Source: Mycoplasmopsis felifaucium ATCC 43428 (GTDB taxonomy: Bacteria; Bacillota_I; Bacilli_A; Mycoplasmatales; Metamycoplasmataceae). Taken from it: a stretch of DNA of 32,360 nucleotides. Positions 19,838 to 30,931 of this stretch are shown here, piece by piece (within the stretch, counting starts at the first letter, position 1; each line of letters starts with the position of its first letter). The notes beneath the pieces are model-generated. The model made no database searches, was not told the DNA's origin, and saw nothing but the letters and a program-made list of their open reading frames with translations. Location: the NCBI RefSeq assembly GCF_000687775.1, contig NZ_JHXS01000010.1:1-32360 (forward strand), given 5' to 3'. Both the position numbers and the translations under genes were made by a program.

Positions 19838-21943
19838 ATGAAAAATAAAAAAATTAAAAATATTTTACTTGCTTCAAGTTTAAGTGTTACAGGCCTTGCA
19901 CCTCTTGCTTTAACAGTAGCATGTGGAAATACAAACGAAATTAAAGGAGATAAAGTTATCTTTGGTGTAACCTTCTCGCAAGGTAAAGAACAATGAAACG
20001 CAATTAGCGACATTATTGCCAACTATAACGCAACAGAAAAAAATTCTCCAGACTATCTACCTGTTGAATTAAAACACATTGGTTCAGGTTATTCAGCTGG
20101 TAATGACTATGTTGTTACTGGTATGAAAAACAAATCAGTTGATTTACCAAGTTTAACAGTTAACTATGGTACAACTATTGCTGAAATCGTTAAAGCTGGT
20201 AGAGCATTTGACTTCTCAGATAAAACATGAGGCAATTATGTAACATCTAAGAATGTATTTGAAGAAAGTTTTGCTAACTACAACAACAAAATTCAAGGTG
20301 TTAAAGCTGGTGGTAACTATGCATTACCATTATTAAAATCATCTATCGCATTTGGTATTGATGGTCCAGTTTACAAATATGTATTTAAAACATTAAAAGA
20401 TGCAGGTTACAAACTTGATGGTCAAATTGAATCTAAATTTAGAGTTAATGATGAAGCTGTTTGATCATCAGACGTTGACTACATCAAAACAGAATCAATG
20501 TTTGGTGCAGCAAAAGCTGCTGAAGAAATTAAGAAAATCTTCGGAAACCCTAAAGGTGCTGATGCAGTTGACTTTAGTCTTGAAGGTGTATTTGGTGACT
20601 TTAAAGGATACATTGAATTCATTACAAAAGCAATTCAAATTTTTACAGTATCATCAGATACTAAAAAATCATCTGTTGCATTATTAGGTATTGATGACCC
20701 ATCTGGTATTTTAAACACAGTGCTTTACTCAAGATTAAATGGTGATGACTCTAAAATGCCTATGGCTGTAGGTCAAGATGCTGATGGATTCGTTAAAATT
20801 GACTTTAAATCAGTGTTAAACCCAGAAAATGCTACAACAAAAATTGAAGTTGAAATCTTTGACTTGCTTAAAGCTGCTATTGAAAAAGGTGCTCTTAAGA
20901 TCTATGGTGGTGGTGCATACTCTTCATCAGACGAAGTAGCTCACAAATTAGGTTCTAACTTTGGTTCAACTGCTGGATATACACACAACTTTGTAACAAC
21001 ATCAACCCCTTATGTTGAAGCTTACAATTCAAAATCTAAGAAATTAGAAAAAATAGCTGAAATCTTACCTGGCGGTAATAAAGCTGCTACACTTGGAAAA
21101 TATAACAATGCAGTAGTTGCTATGGGTGTAACACCTAAAAATGCTAAATATGACTATGTTTCAACAAGTGCAGAAGCAGATGCAAACATTTCAAAAATTG
21201 TTACAGGTGGTAAATACATCCAAGTTTCTGAAGCTGAAGCAGATGCAATTAAAGAATTAAATGCTCAATCAACTCAATTTGAAAACTTAGGTGTATTTAC
21301 ACAAAATAATGTTAAATATGTTATTTACAAATTAGCTTCAGAACCAGCTTCAACAACATCATATGGAGATAAAGTTAAATATGTAAAACCTGAAGCATCA
21401 CAACAATTAGGTAAAGATGAATTGGTTGTATCATCAGCTCCATTAAAATACGCTGCCGATTCAACAATTAAAACAGCATTCTCACAAGGTCCTAACTTGT
21501 ATGCAATTAAGAAAAATGCTAAATTAGACAAAGCTACTGCAAAATTCGTTAAATACTTAACAAGTACTGATGTTCGTGAATTCAAAGAAATGGTTAAAGG
21601 TAAAGAAGTTAAATATGACGAAAATAACTTTGAACACATTTCTAGAGTAGCTAGCTACGTTGTTCCATTCAAAGGATTTGACGCTGACTTCAAAAAAGAA
21701 GGTTCATTGAAGAAATTAATTCAAGATAACCCTTACTTAAATGTTGCTGTTGAAATGTTCTCAGACAAATCAATTCAACTTTATGAAGAACCATCAAGTG
21801 TATACTCAAACCCTTATAGAGATTCATTTAACGCTGCATACAAAGCTATTGCTACCCAAATCAGAGAAGGTAATGGTGCTTCAGCAGAATTTGCTACATC
21901 AATCGTTGCTACAATGTCTCCAATCGTTTCAAAATTTAAATAA
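19838..21943 (+). CDS. P68-type surface lipoprotein, ABC substrate-binding component
   Basis: First gene of the transport operon, 701 residues. Signal peptide with lipobox T-V-A-C, Cys29. The mature N-terminus (D-K-V-I-F-G-V-T-F-S-Q-G) then an alternation of strands and helices follows the layout of type 2 periplasmic-binding proteins, as in other mycoplasma P68-family lipoproteins next to ABC genes. It should be membrane-tethered and present ligand to the permeases. Two thirds of the way in there is G-G-A-Y-S-S-S-D. Compared with usual sugar-binding proteins (about 420 aa) it is long. Codon use is richer in C/G at third positions than the 399 lipoprotein, typical of high expression. UGA-Trp codons occur near 19994, 20228 and 20462. 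GGAAGG lies just upstream of ATG. The ligand is unknown; nucleotides or oligonucleotides are suggested by the nuclease gene next to it. Confidence 0.85.
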
Positions 21944-21965
21944 TTCTTTCTAAGCTTAATAAAAC

Positions 21966-22002
21966 CAAACTACGGCTAGGCTTGTAGTTTGTGTTTATTT
22001 TG
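21966..22002 (+). terminator. Intra-operon attenuating hairpin after the P68 gene
   Basis: CAAACTAC (21966-21973), 10-base loop, GTAGTTTG (21984-21991), then a T-rich but not pure U stretch. Probably a partial terminator or 3' stabiliser that leaves the binding protein expressed above the transporter, as is common for binding-protein genes. Confidence 0.6.
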
Positions 22003-22023
22003 TATTGAAACATTAAAATAAAT

Positions 22024-22929
22024 ATGAATAAAAAATTATTACTAGGTTCATTAGTTTTATCTGCTTCATTTCTTCCTGTTGTTTCTGCAGCTTGTGTAAC
22101 AAAGCAAATTAATGACGGTCCAAAAATTGTTGAGCTAGATACACGTATTAATTTAAACGTTGAAAAAGTAGCTCCTTATATGTTTAAGGCCGTAGTTGTT
22201 AGCGGAGCTGATGGAGATACAGTTACAGTTAGAGCCCTTGAAGCTAATGAAAAAAATGGTATCGCAGAAGGAATACAAAATAAAATAAGAATTGCTGGTA
22301 TTGATACCCCTGAAAAAGCTGTTGGAGGCAAAATAGCTTCAAAACAAGAACAGCACTTTTCAACTCAATCAAGCGATTTTGCTTCAAAAACTTTATTTAA
22401 CGGTAAAGAAGTTTATGTATTCCTAACTCTTGGTGGTAAAAGCGATACATTTGGAAGATTCACGGGAGATATCTTCTATAGCAATGAAAAAAATCAATTA
22501 AGTTCTATTGCGGACGTAAATAGATCTTATTCAGTGGAAATTATAAAAGCTGGTTTAACATTACCTTTAGATCAAGGTGGTCAAAACCTTCCAAATATGG
22601 TGTATTCTAACACGGCTGCACACTGAACATATTATTTAATGGGATTAGCCCTTAAATATGCTAAAGATAACAAAATTGGTTTCTTTGGTGAAAGACCAAT
22701 GACAACTTCATATAACCCATATGAAAAATTAGCTTATACTGCATATAAAATTAAACCTATCGGTGAAGGTTGAAGATCATTCGCTTTTGAAGGAGCTGGC
22801 AATCCAGACATTCAAACTGTTTATGATTATGCTCAATTTGCATATAAACCTATTAAAGTAGTATATGCTAATGGTGAAGTTGTTGAAAATGGTGTAATAA
22901 CTACACCTGCACAACCTGTGCAAAAATAA
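22024..22929 (+). CDS. Surface staphylococcal-nuclease-like nuclease (lipoprotein)
   Basis: A 301-residue exported enzyme: signal peptide with lipobox V-S-A-A-C, Cys24. The SNase fold is shown by D-G-D-T-V at 63-67, R-I-A-G-I-D-T-P-E at 89-97, and F-G-R at 143-145. R89, E97 and R145 match the catalytic Arg35, Glu43 and Arg87 of staphylococcal nuclease, and D94 the Ca2+ ligand Asp40, so activity is expected. It would cut DNA and RNA outside the cell. UGA-Trp codons occur at 22624 and 22771. There is no clear Shine-Dalgarno before ATG. It sits between the substrate-binding lipoprotein and the ATPase; related exonucleases of this type in mycoplasmas have been reported in ABC operons. A role in feeding nucleotides to the transporter is an inference. 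Confidence 0.92.
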
Positions 22930-22948
22930 CCTTTACATATTAAATATT

Positions 22949-22972
22949 TAAGTATCAAAATAAGTATCAAAA
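22949..22972. repeat. Tandem 12-bp direct repeat before the ABC ATPase gene
   Basis: TAAGTATCAAAA occurs twice without gap (22949-22960, 22961-22972), 30 bases before the ATPase start. It could be a binding site, or simple slippage. Confidence 0.7.
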
Positions 22973-23002
22973 ATTCAATATTAATAATAAGTAAGGAAAA
23001 AT

Positions 23003-25096
23003 ATGTTTTTAAATAGACTTTTTAAATCAATTAAAAAATCTTTTGTAAATATTACTCCTGAAGATAGAGAACAATATGAATTATTGCTAAATAGAGTTAA
23101 AGAACACAAAATCGATAAGTCTATTCCTGCAATAGAATTAAAAAACGTATTTATTGACTTTGGTGAAACCTTAGCTGTAGATAACGTTAGCTTCTCAATT
23201 CCAGAAGGAAAGTTAGTTACATTATTAGGTCCATCTGGTAGTGGTAAAACTACAACATTAAACGCTATTTCTGGTTTATTAACTATTAGTAGTGGTAATG
23301 TATTATTTTACGGTAAAGATGTTACAAACTTAACTCCACAAAAGAGAAAATTAGGTTTCGTTTTCCAAAACTATGCTTTATATCCACATATGAGTGTTTA
23401 TGGAAACATCGCATTCCCATTAAAAAATGATGCTGACTGACAAAACTCAATTATTTCTAAGAGAATAATTGCTCAAACTAAAATTAACAACATTTATCTT
23501 AAATATTTAGGTGCTTCAGAAGAAGAAACTAATAAATATTTAGAAACAGTAGTTTATACTAGAGAAATTCTTGATGAAATGGAAAGAATGTACTCAAGAG
23601 AATATTCGGCTACAAGAGATAATTTTGTTAAAGCACAAAGTGCTTACAATTTAGCTAAAAACCGTTATGAATCTGCATATAGCCTTTTAGCTAAAAAGAC
23701 TTTAAAATACTTTGATGAACTCAAAGAAGATTACAAGAAAATAATTAAAAACCTTAAAATTGAAGATTCTGTTATTAAAGCTAATGCTATTCAAAAAGAA
23801 TATTTAGAATGTTCAATTAATCAAGAAATTATTGATTCAGGTTTATTAAAATTCAAAAAACCTAGTGGTTCTGCAGATGAAGTTTATGCAAAACTTACAG
23901 AGTTAGAAGCTGTTTACAAAGGTTTAATTGCTAAAATAGCTCAATACAACAAACAAGATTTCGTGTTGAATGATGCTATGAAATTGGTTAAATTGGAAAA
24001 AACAATTCTAAAAAATGCATTGATTTGCAGATACCATATGAAAACTATTGAAATTGAAAGAGACAACAAAGAAAAGGTTGCTTCTTTAAAACAAGAGTAT
24101 ATTGATGCTAAGAAAGCGTTAGCTGGTGTTAAAAACGAAAAATTGGCAAGACGTAAGAGAAACTTAAGTGTTATTCCTGTTATTCTTGAAAAAGAACACG
24201 CATTAATTGAAAAAGAATTAAATACTAAGTACAACTTCCAAGCAATTATGAAGGAAGATAAAAAACTTCGTACTGCTAAATTAACTCAAGAACAAAGAGA
24301 AGAAATTGCTAAGTTATCTGAAGATATTCTTACAATTGGGCAAGCAATCCATAAAGCTGTGCTTGATGTTGCTAAGCGTGTTGAAATCCTGGGTATTCTT
24401 CAAAAGAAACCAACCCGTTTATCAGGTGGTCAACAACAACGTGTGGCAATTGCTCGTGCTATTGTTAAAAAACCTAAGATTTTACTTCTTGATGAACCTC
24501 TTTCAAACCTTGATGCTAAATTAAGAATTAACACAAGACAATGAATCCGTGAAATTCAACAAAGTTTAGGCATTACAACTGTGTTTGTTACACACGACCA
24601 AGAAGAAGCTATGTCAATTAGCGACATTGTTATCTGTATGTCAACTTCAAGAGTTCAACAACTTGGTTCACCTATGGAACTTTACAACAAACCAGTTAAC
24701 GAATTCGTTGCTAGATTCATTGGTATGCCTGAAATGGGATTATTATCAGCAATCTATGAAGATGGTAAATTAACTGTTGCTGGTAAAGAAGTTAAGGGTG
24801 TAGTAATTCCTGGAATTGATAAAGCAGAATTAAAAGTTGGTGTTCGTGCTGAAGATTACATTATTCGTGAAACTTCAAGAAATGCTGACTTCTCAGGTGT
24901 TATTAAAACAGCTGAAAACTTTGGTAAAGAATCTAAACTTATCGTTGAAACAATTGATAAAGTAAGATTAAACTTCCTTGTTAATAATAAATATAACTTT
25001 AAAGCTGGGGACACAATTCACTTTAGTATGCCTGCAGATAGATTACATATCTTTGACGCAGTGACAGAAGAAAGAGTTGAATACAATGTTCAATAA
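23003..25096 (+). CDS. ABC transporter ATPase (MalK/UgpC type) with about 300-residue coiled-coil insertion
   Basis: A 697-residue cytoplasmic ATPase that powers the permease pair encoded next. Walker A G-P-S-G-S-G-K-T at 76-83, Q-loop Gln122, signature L-S-G-G-Q at 473-477, Walker B I-L-L-L-D-E-P at 493-499, D-loop S-N-L-D at 501-504, switch His531, then a TOBE-like C-terminal domain of sugar importers (V-G-V-R-A-E-D). Odd: normally about 50 residues separate Q-loop and signature; here there are about 350. The extra part (about 150-455) is Lys/Glu/Leu-rich with heptads, i.e. coiled coil, inserted in the helical subdomain that contacts the permeases. It is a single intact frame with TGA-Trp at 23438 and 24542. 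AAGGA lies 7 bases before ATG; there is also a 40-residue N-terminal extension. Confidence 0.93.
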
Positions 25097-26216
25097 GCTT
25101 TTTAGAGGAATAAGCTCAAAAACTAATAATGATGCATTATTCCAATATTCATTAAGCAAACAAACAAAAACAAATTCAAATACTATTGCCGGTTCAGTAG
25201 TAGATAAAAGAACAAATTTCTTTTTCGCATTTGTTTTAATTGTTCCAGCTATTGTTATCTTATTAACATTTACAGTTATTCCATTTGCATTTAACATTAA
25301 AAGTGCATTTACTAGCGAAGTTTCTGAAGGCGGAAAAGTAACAAGCCACTTCGCTGGATTTGATAACATTACTGCATTATTTAGAGATATTCAATTTGCA
25401 GTAGGTGTTAGAAACTCATTTATATATGGTTTATTGGTTTTACCTATTACAATGGTAGTTTCACTTTTAATTTCATCCCTTATAGCAAGCGTTATTCGTA
25501 AAAAATTAAGAGGATTTTGGCAAACTATTTTCTTCCTTCCTTACGTAACTAACGCCGTAGCCGTTTCATTGGCTTTCGTGCAAATTTTTGACACAAACGG
25601 TCAATTTAACCAAATCTTGCGTGCTTTTGGTTTCCAAGGAAACACACCTTGATTAAAAAGAACACCAGAAGGTGTAACGGCCTTTAAATCAATGCTTGTT
25701 ATGCTTGTTAATGGTGTATGAAACAGCTTAGCATTCAACGTTTTATTATTCACAACTGCTATGCTATCAGTTGACAAAAACCTCTATAGATCAGCCTCAA
25801 TTGATGGAGCATCAGGTTTTAAACAATTCTTTACAATTACCTTACCATCAATTAAAAGTACTATTACATTCATCATGACAATGGGTATTATCAACGGTAT
25901 TAAAGTATTCCCATTAGCATTGTTCAACAACAAACCAGAAGAAGCTATTAACGCTGGTGCATCAACACTTATGTTATTTATTTATTCATATGTAAAACAA
26001 AATAACTATGCTTTAGCTGGTGCAGCTTCATTAATCTTATTCATCATTGGTATTACATATTCAACAATCATTCGTGGTGGTTTTAGAGTCCTAACCTTAG
26101 CATCATTAAATAAAGGAGAATCTGATGTTTGAAACAAAATTAAAGATTCAAGAGAAATTCGCGAATTCTATTCTAAAGAAGAAGCGAGATTTAGTTACAC
26201 AGCAAGTACAAGATAG
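25086..26216 (+). CDS. ABC transporter permease, MalF/UgpA type
   Basis: A 376-residue membrane protein with about six hydrophobic segments from residue 50 on. The EAA-like coupling loop reads S-A-S-I-D-G-A-S-G-F-K-Q-F-F-T-I-T-L-P (about 236-254), which docks into the ATPase. The ATG at 25086 overlaps the ATPase stop by 11 bases, so translation is coupled; no separate SD is clear. Odd: the frame ends at TAG 26214 only because the TGA at 26130 is read as Trp. The last 28 residues (hydrophilic) therefore overlap 92 bases of the next gene in another frame. With a standard code it would end just inside the next start. Confidence 0.9.
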
Positions 26217-27153
26217 CTCATTACTTTCTTTATTTACTAAATCATTCTTTAAAATCTTATTATTATGTTTATTTGGACTCGTAGTACTTATTCCATTTGC
26301 CTATATGATCTTAATGGCAACAATGGGAAATCAACAAGCTGATTTAGTTAAAAACGGTCAAGCAGGTATTTGACCAAATGAATTTAAATTCTTTGGCAAT
26401 ATGAAATCAGCGTCAAACCCTGATAATAAAGGTATTTGACCTTGGGAAGCGGACTGACAACAAGGATACTTATTCTCATTCTTCTTAACATTCTGCAATG
26501 TATTGCTTTCTATTGCCCTTAAAATATTTGTTACATTATTTTTAGGTTATGCATTCAGCCTTAAAAAATGATATGGAAAAGAATTCATTTGATTTATTTT
26601 AATGTCATTATTAATCCTTCCAGAAGTTGCACTGCTTGCAGGTCAGCAATGGGTTGTCTTAAAAATCAAGAACGTCGTACAGCCTGATGCTCAAGGCGAT
26701 GCTAGTTTATTCATTTATAACTTATTTATAATTGCTATTCCTTTCGTAGCTTCAGTATTCAATGCTTTAATGTATAGAAATGCTTTTGAAGCTATTCCAA
26801 GTAGAATTAAAGAAGTTGCTATGGTTGATGGTGTAGTTGGTTTTAAATACTTATTTAAAATAGCTATTCCAATGGTTTCACCAACTACGCTCACAATTGT
26901 AATTTTAACTACCTTAGCCTCATGAAACTCATACTTATGACCAAGCTTAGTAGCTGGTACAGATTATAGAGTTATGTCAGTTTGATTATTTGGTGTAGGT
27001 CGCGAAACATCAACGCAAGATGAACGTGTATTTGACAACATTAGAATGGCTGGTGCTATCTTAGTTATTCTTCCTATGTTTGTATTCTACTTCTTATTTA
27101 GAAAGAGAATTATGTCTGCTATTAGTCGTCAAGGAAGTACAATTAAAGGATAG
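26125..27153 (+). CDS. ABC transporter permease, MalG/UgpE type
   Basis: A 342-residue inner-membrane permease, partner of the previous gene product. Hydrophobic segments start at about residue 45; the EAA loop reads R-I-K-E-V-A-M-V-D-G (about 226-235) and then a glycine and a conserved I-P. Compared with MalG it has a longer extracellular loop after the first membrane segment (about 75-115), with several Trp residues, most of them encoded by TGA. GGAG lies about 6 bases before ATG within the preceding gene. It would form the translocation channel as a heterodimer with the MalF-type protein, fed by the P68 lipoprotein. Confidence 0.9.
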
Positions 27154-27156
27154 AAT

Positions 27157-27432
27157 ATGAAAAAAGTTAATATAAAAGCTAATACAATTCTTTGATTATG
27201 TTTAAGTGTTATTGCCTTAGTTTTAATTGTTGTATGTTCAGTTATTATTGCTAAAGTTAGTTCTATTGAAGAAGTTGCTAACGTTAAAATTCAAACTGAT
27301 CTTATTCAAGAGTATTCTGCTTGAAAAGCCTATGCTATAGGTGTTTTGGCATTTAGTATCATCGTTTTCACGATTGGTGCATCAATTAGCTTCTTAGGTT
27401 TTAAATCATGAAATTACAGTGCAACATTATAG
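27157..27432 (+). CDS. Two-transmembrane small protein of the ABC operon
   Basis: A 91-residue protein with two hydrophobic segments (about 11-32 and 58-80) joined by a polar, acidic loop of some 25 residues. Its ATG comes three bases after the permease stop, and its stop TAG is followed after 7 bases by the last lipoprotein start. I believe it belongs to the mycoplasma two-TM proteins seen near this type of transporter, but have only length and layout to go on. UGA-Trp codons at positions 13, 56 and 85. It may be an accessory subunit that joins the transporter to the surface lipoprotein. Confidence 0.75.
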
Positions 27433-27439
27433 GAGAATT

Positions 27440-28720
27440 ATGAAATTAAACTTTAAAAAATTAATTTTACCAGCTTCAGCATTTGCTTTAGCTAGCCCTA
27501 TTGCCTTAGTTTCATGTGTTAACCCATTTAAAGAGGACGAACAAATTGCAAAAGCTAAATACTTAGATCAAAATAACAACTTATTTGAAGGAAAAAGCAT
27601 TGAAGAATTTGACAAACTATTTTTAAAAGAAAAATATTCAAAAAATCCTGATTATGCAAATTATTTAAGCGTATTACACAAAACATTTGAAGATTTTAAA
27701 CTTCAAAAATTCATTGCATTAGAAAGATTCTATTCAAAATTCTCACTAAGCTTAAGAATTGATAGAGACGTTCAAGACGTAAAAACTAAACAAACTATTA
27801 AAGTAGTTTTACCAAATGATATTACAAACAATTTTATCTATTACTTAACTAAAAATACTCCATTCCAACATAACTTTTTAAGCGTTAAAAATACTGAATT
27901 ATACAACTCAAATAATTGAGGTAATAATTCAGTAATCAATATTAACGCAATGGAAAATTACACAGATTCAGCACTTAACAAAAAAGTATCAATCGGTGGA
28001 ATTCTTCCGAAAATTGCATTTAGTCCTATATTTAGCGATTCAACACTCTCAAATTCAAAAACAGAAACTAATTTATATAGTTTCTACAAGAAAATTATTT
28101 CTTTACTTAAAGTATTAATTAAAGAATACGACGCAAATAATGAATATGTAATTCAAGAATCTATTGCTCCTTTATACTATTTAGTGCAAACTGCTAATCC
28201 TAAAGAATATGTTGATGAATCATATGGTTTATCTGGAAAAGGTGATACATCTGCATTTAAAGATAAAAATCTTTTACCTAAAAATGCTGTTGAATCATTC
28301 TCAAAAGACCCAGTAAAATTTATTGAAGATAATAAAAAAATTGTTAACCCATTCTGATTAAGTAACAAAACATGACAAGCTCAATTTAAACAAGCTGTTG
28401 ATCAAAGCGGCAAAATTGGTAAATTTGGTTTAGCTTACTTAGTTGCATTCTTGTTCTATTATGCAACTCCAAATAATGTTGAAATTTTACAATTTAAACA
28501 ATTGAATGAAACAACTGAAGAAACAAAATTCTTAGTGCAATATCAAATTGGCAAACAAATGTATTTATTTGATCCTGTTAAAGACTTTACTACAACTAAT
28601 GATATAAACTCTTCTAGCTATGAATTTGCTTATAAAACAAAAGAAGAACTTAAAGCTAATAAAATCACATTTGACCAAAACGCTTATTTAATAGACGAAA
28701 TCGGTCAAGCTTGAAAATAA
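27440..28720 (+). CDS. Lipoprotein closing the nuclease/ABC operon (aromatic-motif-like), 426 aa
   Basis: Signal peptide with lipobox A-L-V-S-C, Cys26; surface-anchored. The mature part is helical and rich in Phe/Tyr/Lys. It has segments such as N-N-F-I-Y-Y-L-T, G-L-A-Y-L-V-A-F-L-F-Y-Y-A-T-P and I-N-P-F-type turns, in keeping with the mycoplasma 'aromatic motif' lipoproteins, though I cannot prove membership. UGA-Trp codons occur at 27917 and near the end. GGAG is 5 bases before ATG, right after the two-TM gene, and a strong terminator follows 13 bases after its stop. Position suggests it belongs to the transporter, for instance in capturing or holding substrate near the nuclease. Confidence 0.82.
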
Positions 28721-28732
28721 TAATAACAAATC

Positions 28733-28760
28733 ACAAAGCCTTAAATGGCTTTGTTTTTTT
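28733..28760 (+). terminator. Terminator of the nuclease/ABC operon
   Basis: ACAAAGCC (28733-28740), six-base loop, GGCTTTGT (28747-28754), then T residues to 28760. A strong, classical Rho-independent terminator. Confidence 0.92.
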
Positions 28761-28763
28761 ATA

Positions 28764-28790
28764 CAAAAAAGATGCTACTTTTTAGCATCT
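28764..28790 (-). terminator. Terminator of the trpS-thrS operon, overlapping the last stop codon
   Basis: Read leftward: AGATGCTA (28783-28790), loop, TAGCATCT (28770-28777), then U residues. The stop TAG of the last gene (28775-28777) lies in the 3' arm, so the final coding residues form the 5' arm. Confidence 0.88.
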
Positions 28791-29179
28791 AATTTGTCTT
28801 CAATTCTACCTATAGTTATATTTGATAATAAAGCTAATAATACACCTACAATTGGAGCAATAATATACTTTATTCAAAAGGGCATAGGTATTAATGAAAA
28901 AGTACATAAAATAATTAAAATAAAAGCTATTGGAATGCTGAAGTTGAAACTTCTAATATTAATTATTTTAAAATATACACATATAAAATTAATTATTAAA
29001 GCGAAAAATACTATCAAACAGGGACCTAGGATAATTCATAAAGTACTTTGAATTATTTGATTTCCGAATTTAGGATCGCTTAAAATTCAAATTGTACTAA
29101 GTGGAATAACTAAGAATATTGATATGAATAATATTGTAACTACTGGCCCTAATGGCGTTTTTTGTTTCTTATTATTCAT
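28775..29179 (-). CDS. Small four-TM membrane protein
   Basis: A 134-residue protein with hydrophobic segments at about 12-32, 46-68, 81-98 and 103-121, a basic N-terminus (M-N-N-K-K-Q-K) and a polar tail (R-I-E-D-K-L-D-A-K-K). Three of its Trp codons are TGA, so it appears only with mollicute decoding. Its ATG overlaps the thrS stop region by 8 bases, so it is the third, coupled gene of the trpS-thrS operon. I do not recognise a family. Confidence 0.75.
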
Positions 29180-30920
29180 GATTAATTCTTAAATTATTAA
29201 GCATATTAATAAATTCATCTAATTTAACTGTGTGTGTTTCTTCTTTTCCGTATTCACGGTATGAAATAGTCTTGTTTGCAATTTCATTAGCTCCTAAAAT
29301 TAATTGGTATTTAGATTTAGAAACTTGTGCATTACGGATTTTTTTGTTTAATCTTTCATCTGAATCATCAATTTTGACTCTAAAATCATGTTTCCATAAT
29401 TCTTCATAAACTTCTTTAACATAAGCTAAGTTTTCTTCAAGATTAACAGGGATAATGGTAATTTGTTTTGGTGCTAGTCAAAATGGTAAATTACCTTTAG
29501 TTTGTTCTAAAAGAATAGCTACAAATCTTTCGTATGTACCAATTAAACCACGGTGAATCATAACTGGACGAGCTAAAGCACCATTATTATCTACATATGT
29601 AATATCAAACTTTTCAGGTTGCAAGAAGTCTAACTGAACTGTTGATACAGTAATTTCATGACCTAAAGCAGTAACGATTTGAATATCAATTTTAGGCCCA
29701 TAAAAGGCGGCTTCACCAACAACTTTTTCGTATTTGATTCCCATATCATCAAGAGCTTTTTGAAGCATTGCTTCAGCTGTATTTCACATATCAACATTAT
29801 CAAAATATTTTTCTTTATCTTTTGGATCTCTTAATGATAATGAAATGTAGTTTATGTCTATTTTAAAGATGTTTAAGATCTCTGTAATTTGTGAAAACAT
29901 ATGTTTAACTTCTTGTTCTATTTGATCCGGTCTAACAAATAAGTGTCCTTCAGTTAAAAGCATACCTCTAACACGTTCTAAACCTGTTAAAGCACCTGAT
30001 TTTTCATATCTATATAATTGAGATTGTTCGCTATATCTAATAGGTAGATCACGGTATGACCTTTTTTCTGTGTTGTATGTAACAATATGATGAGGACAAG
30101 TCATTGGACGAGGAATTAATCTTTCGTTTTCAACAACTAAAGGACTAAACATATCATCTTTATAGTGTGCTAAGTGTCCACTAATTCTATAAAGTTCTTC
30201 ATTTCCAAAGTGTGGAGTTAAAACTTCAGTAAAGCCGTATTTTCTGTCTAATTTAAGTACAAGATTTCTAATTTCATTATGAATATACATTCCGTTTTCT
30301 AATCAAATCGGAAGCCCTTGACCTGTTAGAGGGCTGAATGTAAAGATTTTCATTTCTTTGCCTATTTTACGGTGGTCTCTTTCTTTTCTGTCGGCTAAAA
30401 TAGCTAAATAATTATCTAATTCTTCTTTAGTATTTCAAGATGTACCATAAATTCTTGTAAGTTGTTTATTGTCGCTATTTCCTCTTCAGTATGCACCAGC
30501 GATGTTAAGTAATTTAAAATGTTTAATGTGTTTTGTACTTTCAACATGATTACCTGCACATAAGTCTTTAAATACGATTTCTTTGTTCAAAGGATCTTGT
30601 AAAGCGTAGAAAGTAATTTCTTTACCTTGTGCTTTTAATTCATCGTATAACTCTTTTTTATAAGGCTTATTGGTAAAATCATATTCTGATTCTGGAATTT
30701 GAACTGTAATTAAATTTCTGCTAGCTAATTTTTTCATTAACTTTTCAATTTTAGGTAATTCAGTTTCACTAAATGTTTCAGCGAAATCAAAATCATAGTA
30801 AAAACCTTCATCAGTTGCAGGACCAAAGCCTAATTTTACATTAGGGTATAACATTTCAACTGCAGCACCTAAAAGGTGGCTAGTTGTATGATTAAGTTGT
30901 TTATCTGCTTGTATCTTCAT
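29172..30920 (-). CDS. thrS: Threonyl-tRNA synthetase (no TGS domain)
   Basis: Charges tRNA-Thr. The 582-residue protein starts directly in the editing domain: H-T-T-S-H at 11-15 and D-L-C-A-G-N-H-V near 114 are the H-x-x-x-H and C-x-x-x-H of the N2 editing site. The class II catalytic part follows with M-T-C-P-H-H (zinc Cys), R-Y-S-E, G-L-x-R-V-R-G and the motif 3 H-R-G-L-I-G; the anticodon-binding domain closes it. The N-terminal TGS domain of about 60 residues found in most bacteria is missing, and the good SD (AAGGAG, 5 bases before ATG) shows this is the real start. Several Trp codons are TGA. Second gene after trpS, with an 11-base gap. Confidence 0.95.
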
Positions 30921-30931
30921 GATTCTCCTTG

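Noticed and set aside
22949-22972. CRISPR-like repeats
   Set aside because: Only two adjacent 12-bp units without spacers, and no cas genes in the window.
28794-29051. Rightward 85-aa frame in the trpS operon end
   Set aside because: It is the shadow of the leftward four-TM protein, which has a coupled start, UGA-Trp codons and a terminator.
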